64,000 bases of DNA. Source: Enterobacter_D sp963521185. Lineage in GTDB: Bacteria > Pseudomonadota > Gammaproteobacteria > Enterobacterales > Enterobacteriaceae. Below, piece by piece: positions 43,325 to 53,148 of this stretch. The position numbers and the translations under genes were made by a program. The first letter of the stretch is position 1; every line of letters begins with the position of its first letter. The notes below the pieces were generated by a model. The model saw only the letters and a program-made list of their open reading frames with translations, had not been told where the DNA came from and made no database searches. The stretch spans positions 186,001-250,000 of the forward strand of contig CAUQTV010000006.1 of the NCBI GenBank assembly GCA_963521185.1. The letters run 5' to 3'.

Positions 43325-45431
43325 GCTTAACCTCTTCGGCTTTTCGCGGCACGGCGGCCATCTTGCAGTGAACGCCGTTCGCCGGTTTGCGACGGCCAAA
43401 AAACAGTTCCCAGACGCACTGCAAAATCCCGAGGAATGAGGCCAGCGGGCGGTCCGGCGCATGGGGCGGTTTGAACCAGGCGTCCGCACGGGAGAGCACC
43501 ACGCGCACCAGCTTGCGGCGCTCGTTTAACGGCAAGCGGTCAAACTCCATGCGGATATCCCCCGCGCCGATACCCGCCGTGCGGATCGGCACATGCGCGA
43601 TGTCATTGCCCAGTCCCAGCTCGATTTGCACCGGCGCTTTGTAGGAAAGATCTTCGCCTTTCGCCAGCGCCACGCGCGCGCCGCCCATGGAGATGTCGAG
43701 GGTGTGGGTCATCATGTGCGAACCGTCGGAGAACAGCACTTTCGCCGGGAGGCTGGCGTTAACGCGGATCGTTTTACGCACCTGTCTGGTCTCTTTTGCC
43801 ACCGCAATCGACGCCAGCAGCGTGATTGAACTAAAGCAGCCCCAGGCGATGTTGAACAAAATGACGCGCGGATCGATACCCGCGTAGTCGTGCATGAAGT
43901 AGCGCGCGCCTACCCACATCATGCTGCCGACCATTAATAAGACGGTGACGATCAGCGGGCGCACGGTCAGCGCATCGAAGTAGTCGCGGTCGGTCAGATC
44001 GCCTTTGTCGGTGACGTTGAATTTCCCCAGCCGCGGCGAAACCAGGCTCAGCAGCGTGGGCAGGATCAGGTGGAACGCCATCACCGTTTCGTAAATCTCG
44101 CCCCAGAACGCATAGCGGTAGCGGCCGGTAATGCGCGAGTTCACCACCGTCGACAGCACCAGGTGCGGCAATACGTAGGCGAAAATCAGCGTCGCCGACG
44201 ACGAAATGATGTTGAGGTTAAACAGCATAAACACCAGCGGTGAGGTCAGAAACACCACCCGCGGCAGGCCGTACTGGAAGTGCAGCATGGCGTTGAGATA
44301 GCACAGGCGCTGCGTCAGCGTCAGGCCGCGTCCGAGCAGCGGGTTATCAACGCGGAAGATTTGCGTCATGCCGCGCGCCCAGCGGATGCGCTGGTTAACG
44401 TGCAGCGCCAGGCGCTCGGTGGCAAGGCCTGCCGCCAGCGGAATAGCAAGAAACGCGGTGTTCCAGCCACGACGCTGCAATTTCAGCGCTGTGTGCGCAT
44501 CTTCCGTGACCGTCTCGACCGCAAAGCCGCCCACTTCGTTGAGCGCCGAACGACGGATCACCGCGCACGAACCGCAGAAGAACGTGGCGTTCCAGTTGTC
44601 GTTACCCTGCTGAACCGGGCCGTAAAACAGCGCGCCTTCGTTCGGTACGCGCCGCGCCGCCGTGAGGTTGCGCTCGAAGGGATCGGGCGAATAGAAGTGG
44701 TGCGGGGTCTGGATCAGCGCCAGTTTGTCATCGCGGAAGAACTCGCCCACCGTGGCTTGCAGGAACACGCGGGTCGCCACGTGATCGCAGTCGAACACGC
44801 AGATCAGTTCCCCGTGGGTCAGGGTCATGGCGTGGTTAAGATTACCGGCTTTGGCGTGGTTATTGTCGGAACGGGTGATGTACCCGACGCCCACCTCGGC
44901 GGCAAAATCGCGGAATTCATCGCGCTTTCCATCGTCAAGGATATAAACCTGCACTTTATCCTGTGGATATTCGATGCACTGCGCCGCCAGTACGGTATCA
45001 CGTACGACGTCGAGGCTTTCGTTATAGGACGGCACATAAATATCAACGGTCGGCCAGCGGGATTTATCCTGCGGCATTGGCGCAATGGGTCGTTTTAACG
45101 GCCACGCCATTTGCACATAGCCCAGCACGAGGATCGTCCACGAGTAAATTTCAGCGGCAAACAATAAACCGCCGAGCACCATTTCGAGGGTAGAGTCAAA
45201 ACGCAGCGTGGTGGTGGCGCGCCACCAGATATAACGGGTGGACATCATCAGTGAAAATACCAGCATTGCCAGCACCGGCTTTTTACCTTTGAAGCGACCG
45301 ATAATAAAGACGATAACAATCACCGACAGACCAAAAAAATATTGTTTGTCGCTGCTCATCGGCGTGATAACGACCAATAGCGAGACCAATAACAGCACCA
45401 GCGTGAAGAAAATCCTGATGATTTTTCGCAT
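43314..45431 (-). CDS. bcsA: Cellulose synthase catalytic subunit BcsA
   Basis: This inner-membrane GT2 glycosyltransferase (705 aa) polymerises UDP-glucose into beta-1,4-glucan and threads it outward. Catalytic motifs are DDG at 166-168, DCD at 214-216, TED at 309-311 and QRIRW at 347-351. Hydrophobic helices lie near 5-25, 30-47, 85-110, 395-430, 490-512 and 520-545. A C-terminal PilZ domain has RxxxR at 552-556 and DISMGG at 579-584, so c-di-GMP activation is expected from the cyclase encoded downstream. It is shorter than E. coli BcsA (872 aa) because the extra N-terminal part is missing, as in Komagataeibacter-type operons. Confidence 0.96.
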   Translation of the reverse strand: MRKIIRIFFTLVLLLVSLLVVITPMSSDKQYFFGLSVIVIVFIIGRFKGKKPVLAMLVFSLMMSTRYIWWRATTTLRFDSTLEMVLGGLLFAAEIYSWTILVLGYVQMAWPLKRPIAPMPQDKSRWPTVDIYVPSYNESLDVVRDTVLAAQCIEYPQDKVQVYILDDGKRDEFRDFAAEVGVGYITRSDNNHAKAGNLNHAMTLTHGELICVFDCDHVATRVFLQATVGEFFRDDKLALIQTPHHFYSPDPFERNLTAARRVPNEGALFYGPVQQGNDNWNATFFCGSCAVIRRSALNEVGGFAVETVTEDAHTALKLQRRGWNTAFLAIPLAAGLATERLALHVNQRIRWARGMTQIFRVDNPLLGRGLTLTQRLCYLNAMLHFQYGLPRVVFLTSPLVFMLFNLNIISSSATLIFAYVLPHLVLSTVVNSRITGRYRYAFWGEIYETVMAFHLILPTLLSLVSPRLGKFNVTDKGDLTDRDYFDALTVRPLIVTVLLMVGSMMWVGARYFMHDYAGIDPRVILFNIAWGCFSSITLLASIAVAKETRQVRKTIRVNASLPAKVLFSDGSHMMTHTLDISMGGARVALAKGEDLSYKAPVQIELGLGNDIAHVPIRTAGIGAGDIRMEFDRLPLNERRKLVRVVLSRADAWFKPPHAPDRPLASFLGILQCVWELFFGRRKPANGVHCKMAAVPRKAEEVKHAI

Positions 45432-45636
45432 GTTTTATATAATCTTATACAGAAAACAATAAAAGGCTTACCGGCGTGCTTTGCGGCTCCGGCAATCCCG
45501 TTAAAAATCATGACTTGACAGACTGAACAGAACCCGTCACGAAAAGAGGGCGATAAGCCAACAGCATCGCCTGGAATCAGGTCACGCTAAATCATGGGTA
45601 ATGTTGCCTCAGAATATTTCCCGCAGGGGGAAAGCA

Positions 45637-46014
45637 TTATTTTCCGATGGTGGTAAATAACATATCGAGGCGTACCGGATTACGCTCGAAAACGTCCTGC
45701 TCCGGGGTGCGGGTCATCGCCGCGACGCTTTCCATAATGCCGCCCGCCAGCGAGGCGAAAGCGTTAGGTGCCGGTGCCGGACGCGATTTGGCGCGGGCGG
45801 GTGCGGCGGCTGGCGCGCTAACCCCTGCCGATTCCTGGCGGCTGATGGGCTGGACGTTGTTGACGAGGGTTTCCGGCGCATCGGCGGTAAACTCAAGGGC
45901 TGTGGCTAACGGAGAAACTGCTGGCATAATGACACCCTTTTCTTCATTCATTTCGTGAAAAGAAACACCGGACATTTTTAATTTTGCAGTTAAAGAACTG
46001 AGATCGTCGTACAT
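45637..46014 (-). CDS. BcsO-like Ala/Pro-rich accessory protein of the cellulose operon
   Basis: The 125-aa protein begins MYDDLSSLTAKLKMSGVSFH behind AGGAAAATACT and has a disordered Ala/Pro-rich middle (residues about 65-90) and an amphipathic end. It precedes bcsA by about 205 bp on the same strand. Position, size and proline-rich character resemble BcsO of type I enterobacterial bcs loci. The match is to general features, so the name is tentative. No signal peptide is evident, so it probably acts in the cytoplasm near BcsA. The gap 45432-45636 shows no further gene. Confidence 0.55.
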   Translation of the reverse strand: MYDDLSSLTAKLKMSGVSFHEMNEEKGVIMPAVSPLATALEFTADAPETLVNNVQPISRQESAGVSAPAAAPARAKSRPAPAPNAFASLAGGIMESVAAMTRTPEQDVFERNPVRLDMLFTTIGK

Positions 46015-46355
46015 AGTATTTTCCTGACCCCGATGCGTTAATAGACGTTAAGTGTTAAACAGACGGTTAACAACAAACGTTTAATTGAGAATTTCCTTAT
46101 ATACTGTGGGCGGGTAGCAGGTAAAGTCAATTGACGCAGGCGATAAATTGGCAGGCACTTATTTAAGCCATCTATAATAGCGGGGGAAAACGCCAATCTC
46201 CACAATTTACTCACAATTGCGTCTTTCAGCTGTTATCTGATATCGGCAGCGCATCTTCATTCTTTATCAATAAATCAAAACGTATCTATTGAGAGATTCT
46301 ATAAATCAATTTTCAGCGTTAATTATGGTAGCTGGTTAAAATTATTTCCATTAGT
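46015..46355. other. Divergent promoter region of the cellulose operon and the PDE gene
   Basis: No gene is supported. It is AT-rich and must contain the promoters of the bcsO-like and PAS-GGDEF-EAL genes. On the minus strand TTGACT (46125-46130) and TATATA (46098-46103) are promoter-like, but their 21-bp spacing is not ideal. Several GTTAA-type repeats lie at 46040-46085. Nothing more definite is seen. Confidence 0.4.
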
Positions 46356-48035
46356 ATGTCGCCGACCTCTACATCTAAGAAAACGATTATGCATTCTGAC
46401 AATGATATTTTCGGCTCGCAGAATATGCTGGCGGCACTGGAATATGTCCACGATGCGGTCGTTCTGCTCGATAGCGCGGGTACCGTCCTCTTCTTTAACC
46501 GCGCGGCAGAACAACTGTGGCGTTATTCCCGCATCATGGTATTGGGCCGCCATGCCGCCGATATCCCGCTGTTTGGCGCGTTGGAGGTCGGTAATGCCGT
46601 CGCCGATGAGGAACACCCGCTGACCATTATTGCCGCGACCGGGGAAGCGTCGTCGCTTGCCGCCACAATAAGCATTAATCACGACGTGGCGGGCGGGGCG
46701 TCGCGCATGATCGTCGTGCACATCGACCAGGAAAAAATCACCCGGCTATCTACTTATAACCCGCTGACCGGCTTGCCAAAACGCAGCGCCCTGCATCACT
46801 ACATTGACCAGATGATCGACCACCGCACGCACTCCCGCGCGGCTTTCTTTTTCCTCGATCTGGACCATTTTAAAGACGTTAATGATGCGCTCGGCTATGC
46901 CGCAGGGGACAAGGTGCTGGCGGAAATTGCCCAGCGCCTGCAAAGCGAATTTTCCCGCCAGGGTTTTGTCAGCCATGCGGACAGCGATGCGTTTGTGCTG
47001 GCGATCCCGGACTGCGACGAAACCCACGCCACCCGCGTCGCGCAGAAAATTCAGGCGCTGTTTCGCATCCCGTTTAACGTGGCGGATCTGGCGCTCAACG
47101 TCACCGTCAGCACGGGGATAAGCCTGTACCCGGATCACGGCGTGTCGCGCGAGGGGCTGCTCAGGCAGGCCAACCACGCGTCGCACCTGGCGAAGGCGGC
47201 GGCCTCCGGCGGTTACCTGTTTTTTGATCCTGAGATGAACCAGGTGGATCAGGAGCGGCTGAAGCTGGCAGCGGCGTTGAAGCTGGCTATCGCCGGCAAT
47301 CATTTACATCTGCACTATCAGCCGCAGATATGGCTAAAAAATGGCGAGCTTTATGGGGTCGAGGCGCTGGCACGCTGGAACGATCCGGTGCTGGGTGATA
47401 TTCCCCCAGGAAAATTTATCACCCTGGCCGAGGAGATTGGCGAGATTGAAGCCATCGGTCGCTGGACACTCCATGAAGCTTGCCGCCAGATGGCGGAGTG
47501 GCGCAGCAATAAAATCCACGTACCGGTGGTGTCGGTTAACCTGTCGCCGATTAACTTCTATAACAGCAGCCTGCCGCACTATATCGCTTATTTGCTGCGC
47601 CAGTTCCGTATTCCGGCGGACTGCCTGACCATCGAAATCACCGAAGGCGTGATGATGGATAAGCGCCCGGAAACGCTGGACGTGATTTGCGCGGTGCGTG
47701 CGCTGGGCGTGGGGCTGTCGATGGATGATTTCGGCACCGGCTTCTCCTGCCTGTCACGCCTGGCGCACCTGCCAATGACCGAGCTGAAAATCGATCAGAG
47801 CTTTATGCACGATCTTAGCGAGGGCAGCAAAATGAAAGCTATCGCCACCACGGTGGTGCGCATTGGTCAGAGCCTGCACCAGACGGTGGTGGCCGAAGGG
47901 GTGGAAACCGAGCATCAGCGCAATCAGCTGCGGGATCTGCAATGCGATATCGCGCAGGGCTATCTTTACTCACGCGCGCTCAATGCTTCGGCCCTCGCAG
48001 GCTGGCTACAAAACCGCCCTGAAATATCGCAGTAA
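46356..48035 (+). CDS. PAS-(degenerate GGDEF)-EAL c-di-GMP phosphodiesterase
   Basis: This 559-aa cytoplasmic protein should hydrolyse c-di-GMP, opposing the cyclase of the bcs operon. Domains: PAS about 20-130, GGDEF-like 135-290, EAL 305-555. The GGDEF site is ADSDAF (208-213), so no cyclase activity is expected. The EAL domain is intact: EALAR 336-340, EITEG 427-431, DDFGTG 457-462 and AEGVET. Arrangement and sequence resemble E. coli DosP and Komagataeibacter PDEA1, which bind heme and sense oxygen, but the PAS here lacks an obvious counterpart of the DosP heme His. The start may be MHSDND, 11 codons later. It is divergent from bcsO. Confidence 0.92.
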   Translation: MSPTSTSKKTIMHSDNDIFGSQNMLAALEYVHDAVVLLDSAGTVLFFNRAAEQLWRYSRIMVLGRHAADIPLFGALEVGNAVADEEHPLTIIAATGEASSLAATISINHDVAGGASRMIVVHIDQEKITRLSTYNPLTGLPKRSALHHYIDQMIDHRTHSRAAFFFLDLDHFKDVNDALGYAAGDKVLAEIAQRLQSEFSRQGFVSHADSDAFVLAIPDCDETHATRVAQKIQALFRIPFNVADLALNVTVSTGISLYPDHGVSREGLLRQANHASHLAKAAASGGYLFFDPEMNQVDQERLKLAAALKLAIAGNHLHLHYQPQIWLKNGELYGVEALARWNDPVLGDIPPGKFITLAEEIGEIEAIGRWTLHEACRQMAEWRSNKIHVPVVSVNLSPINFYNSSLPHYIAYLLRQFRIPADCLTIEITEGVMMDKRPETLDVICAVRALGVGLSMDDFGTGFSCLSRLAHLPMTELKIDQSFMHDLSEGSKMKAIATTVVRIGQSLHQTVVAEGVETEHQRNQLRDLQCDIAQGYLYSRALNASALAGWLQNRPEISQ

Positions 48036-48060
48036 TCGTGCTCTTTAGCGCAGTAAAATT

Positions 48061-48096
48061 AGCCCCGGTGTTGTGATAACACAGGGGCTTTTTATT
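48061..48096 (+). terminator. Terminator after the phosphodiesterase gene
   Basis: AGCCCC pairs with GGGGCT, with an inner GTGTT/AACAC stem, and the structure runs into TTTTTATTT about 26 bp beyond the stop. On the other strand it also faces the 41-aa gene. Confidence 0.85.
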
Positions 48097-48105
48097 TACC
48101 GGCGA

Positions 48106-48231
48106 TTAGCCAATAAACTTCAGCAGCACCAGTAACAGACAAAAAGCCAGCATCCCCCACGACATATGCCGACTGGATCGTAATGCGGGATTAGTACTGG
48201 TGGTTTTACTCCGGCTATTTTCAGCGTTCAT
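48106..48231 (-). CDS. 41-aa single-helix membrane protein
   Basis: A short frame, missed by length cut-offs, starts at the ATG complementary to 48229-48231 and ends TAA at 48106-48108. It has a polar Ser/Thr-rich N-terminus of 22 residues and one hydrophobic helix (MSWGMLAFCLLLVLLKFIG). This is typical of small inner-membrane proteins. The ribosome site is poor, and the family is not recognised. It ends next to the terminator at 48061-48096. It may be real, given the sharp hydrophobic pattern and tidy terminator, but needs expression data. Confidence 0.45.
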   Translation of the reverse strand: MNAENSRSKTTSTNPALRSSRHMSWGMLAFCLLLVLLKFIG

Positions 48232-48759
48232 GTGAATATTATCTATCGGTATTGATCATAATCATTACCACCACCGTGTTGCGCAGCGGTGAGCCAGTGA
48301 GAACAAAACACGGATAGCGCGACGGCGCGAAAAGCCCCTATTCAAGGCTGATATTCACTTATCGTTATTATTGATTAATTTAATAGCGTCTTTTATGACG
48401 ATATTTTAATACTACCGGGAGAGATTAAAAAAAGCATGCGGAAATTTGCGTTTGGCGAAAGTAAATATGAATTATAGGCAATATCTATAATTAATTAAAT
48501 TAAACCATTATCGGTCAATGAATAAATATCTTTGGCGGCTTATTAACCTTCTCCTGGTTGTGGCGTTCATTTCTGCCTCAACGTGCTGTCAGAGAATTTT
48601 CCTGCACAGGCCGCAATCTTATAAACCACACTTAGACAAGGGACTCTCACTTGTGTTATGAGTAAGGAATTGACTATCAAATCTGTAGATTCTTTCGAGT
48701 ATTTTTAACTGCAAGCACTCTATATCGTAACGGCATTCACAGAAGAAACGGAGTTAACG
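48232..48759. other. Upstream region of katG with an OxyR-like half-site
   Basis: No gene is seen in this AT-rich 528-bp region. ATAG-N7-CTAT at 48474-48488 is a perfect OxyR half-site, but the expected second half 7 bp further on is poor, and it lies 272 bp before katG. ATTGATCATAATCATTACC near 48254-48272 is weakly Fur-box-like. The katG promoter should be in the last 150 bp. Confidence 0.4.
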
Positions 48760-50940
48760 ATGAGCATGTCAGATGAACAATCCCCTGCTGCACCCCTTGA
48801 GAAGTGCCCTTTTCACGACAAAGTCACCAAAAAAGAGTCGGGTGGTTCAACCCGCAATCAGGACTGGTGGCCGAATCAACTGCGCGTGGATATGCTCAAT
48901 CAGCATTCCAGCCGTTCAAATCCGTTAGATGCCTCCTTTAACTACCGTGAAGAGTTTAAAAAGCTCGACTATGCCGGGCTAAAAGCCGACATCCGTGGCG
49001 TGTTGACCGACTCCCAGGCCTGGTGGCCCGCCGACTGGGGCAGCTACATCGGGTTGTTCATTCGCATGGCGTGGCACAGCGCGGGCACCTATCGCACCCT
49101 CGACGGTCGCGGCGGCTCCGGTCGCGGTCAGCAGCGTTTTGCCCCGCTCGGATCCTGGCCGGACAACGTCAGCCTTGATAAAGCCCGCCGCCTGCTGTGG
49201 CCGGTGAAACAAAAATATGGCCAGAAAATTTCCTGGGCGGACCTGTTTATCCTCGCCGGTAACGTGGCGCTGGAAAACGCCGGTTTCCGCACCTTTGGTT
49301 TTGGTGCCGGTCGTGTGGATGTCTGGGAGCCGGACATGGATATCGACTGGGGCAATGAGAAAACCTGGCTGGAGCACCGTCTGCCGGAAAGCCTTGCGCA
49401 GCAAGGGCTGGGCGCGACTGAGATGGGGCTGATTTACGTCAACCCGGAAGGCCCGAACGCCAGTGGCGATCCGCTCTCTGCCGGCCCGGCTATCCGCGCC
49501 ACCTTCGGCAACATGGGCATGAACGACGAAGAGATCGTCGCGCTGATTGCTGGCGGTCACACCCTCGGTAAAACCCACGGCGCAGGCCCGGCCAGCCACG
49601 TTGGCGCAGAGCCGGAAGCTGCACCGCTGGAAGCGCAGGGCTTTGGCTGGAGCAGCGCATACGGTACCGGCGTGGGGGCAGATGCCATCACCTCCGGGCT
49701 GGAAGTGGTCTGGACCCAGACGCCAACCCAGTGGAGCAACTACTTCTTCGAGAACCTGTTCAAATACGAATGGGAGCAGACCCGCAGCCCGGCGGGTGCG
49801 ATCCAGTACGTAGCGAAAGATGCGCCAGACATTATTCCCGATCCGTTCGATCCGGCCAAAAAACGCAAGCCGACCATGCTGGTTACCGACCTGACGCTGC
49901 GCTTTGATCCGGAATTCGAGAAGATTTCCCGCCGCTTCCTCAACGATCCGCAGGCATTTAACGAAGCCTTTGCCCGCGCCTGGTACAAACTGACCCACCG
50001 CGATATGGGGCCGAAATCCCGTTACATTGGCCCGGAAGTGCCGAAAGAAGATCTGATCTGGCAGGATCCGCTGCCGGAAGCGACATTCCATCCGAGCGAA
50101 ACGGACATCGCCAGTTTGAAAAAGGCGATTGCCGAATCGGGCCTGTCCGTTAGCGACCTGGTGTCGGTCGCCTGGGCGTCGGCCTCTACCTTCCGGGGTG
50201 GCGACAAACGCGGTGGCGCGAACGGTTCACGTCTGGCCCTTGCGCCGCAAAACGCATGGCCGGTGAACGCCATTGCCGTGGGGACGCTGGCCGCGCTGAA
50301 AACGATCCAGCAAGCCGCAGGTACCGCGTCGCTGGCGGACATCATCGTGCTGGCAGGCGTGGTGGGCGTTGAGCAGGCGGCCATTGCCGCTGGCGTGCCG
50401 GTGCACGTGCCCTTTACGCCAGGCCGCGTGGATGCCCGTCAGGATCAAACCGACGTGGAGTCGTTTAACCTGATGCAGCCGCTGGCCGATGGTTTCCGCA
50501 ACTATCGCCGCGTGACTGACGACATGTCCACCGAAACGCTGCTGATCGACAAGGCCCAACAGCTGACGCTCACCGCGCCAGAAATGACGGTGCTGATTGG
50601 CGGGTTGCGCGTACTGGGTGCGAATTTCGACGGCAGCCAGCACGGCGTGTTCACCGATAAGGTCGGCGTGCTGAGCAATGATTTCTTCGTCAATCTGCTG
50701 GATATGCGTACCGCGTGGAAAGCTACAGACGAGAAAGCACAGCTGTTTGAAGGTCGCGATCGTAAGAGCGGCGCACTGAATTACACCGCAACGCGTGCGG
50801 ACCTGGTGTTCGGCTCTAACTCGATCCTGCGCGCGCTGGCGGAGGTTTACGCCAGCGACGATGCGAAAGAGAAGTTCGTCATTGACTTCGTGGCGGCCTG
50901 GACCAAAGTGATGAATCTCGACCGCTTCGATCTGCTGTAA
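48760..50940 (+). CDS. katG: Catalase-peroxidase KatG
   Basis: This heme enzyme (726 aa, the same length as E. coli KatG) destroys hydrogen peroxide and acts as a peroxidase in the cytoplasm. The distal triad is Arg102, Trp105 and His106 in IRMAWHSAGTYR; the proximal His lies in LIAGGHTLGKTHG. Trp105 with the Tyr in MGLIYVNPEG and the Met in FGNMGMNDEE provide the Met-Tyr-Trp adduct needed for catalase activity. Both duplicated domains are present. GGAG lies 8 bp before the ATG. The gene is usually OxyR-controlled; an OxyR paralogue is encoded 15 kb away. It ends at a good terminator. Confidence 0.97.
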   Translation: MSMSDEQSPAAPLEKCPFHDKVTKKESGGSTRNQDWWPNQLRVDMLNQHSSRSNPLDASFNYREEFKKLDYAGLKADIRGVLTDSQAWWPADWGSYIGLFIRMAWHSAGTYRTLDGRGGSGRGQQRFAPLGSWPDNVSLDKARRLLWPVKQKYGQKISWADLFILAGNVALENAGFRTFGFGAGRVDVWEPDMDIDWGNEKTWLEHRLPESLAQQGLGATEMGLIYVNPEGPNASGDPLSAGPAIRATFGNMGMNDEEIVALIAGGHTLGKTHGAGPASHVGAEPEAAPLEAQGFGWSSAYGTGVGADAITSGLEVVWTQTPTQWSNYFFENLFKYEWEQTRSPAGAIQYVAKDAPDIIPDPFDPAKKRKPTMLVTDLTLRFDPEFEKISRRFLNDPQAFNEAFARAWYKLTHRDMGPKSRYIGPEVPKEDLIWQDPLPEATFHPSETDIASLKKAIAESGLSVSDLVSVAWASASTFRGGDKRGGANGSRLALAPQNAWPVNAIAVGTLAALKTIQQAAGTASLADIIVLAGVVGVEQAAIAAGVPVHVPFTPGRVDARQDQTDVESFNLMQPLADGFRNYRRVTDDMSTETLLIDKAQQLTLTAPEMTVLIGGLRVLGANFDGSQHGVFTDKVGVLSNDFFVNLLDMRTAWKATDEKAQLFEGRDRKSGALNYTATRADLVFGSNSILRALAEVYASDDAKEKFVIDFVAAWTKVMNLDRFDLL

Positions 50941-50960
50941 CTTGACGCAGCCAAACAAAC

Positions 50961-50987
50961 GCGCAGCCCCAGGGCCGCGCGTTTTTT
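50961..50987 (+). terminator. Terminator after katG
   Basis: A GC-rich stem (GCGC and GCC arms, loop CCAG) is followed by GTTTTTTATT 20 bp past the katG stop. Confidence 0.8.
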
Positions 50988-51004
50988 ATTGGCGCAATAA
51001 AGGC

Positions 51005-53080
<2,076 letters not shown>

Positions 53081-53148
53081 GTCTCCCACTCCCTTACCTG
53101 TTATTTTTAAGCAATACGGCGATCTAAGATGTCTTTATCTAAAATGAA

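Noticed and set aside
48979..50091. 370-codon minus-strand frame opposite katG
   Set aside because: Shadow of the catalase-peroxidase gene; no independent evidence.
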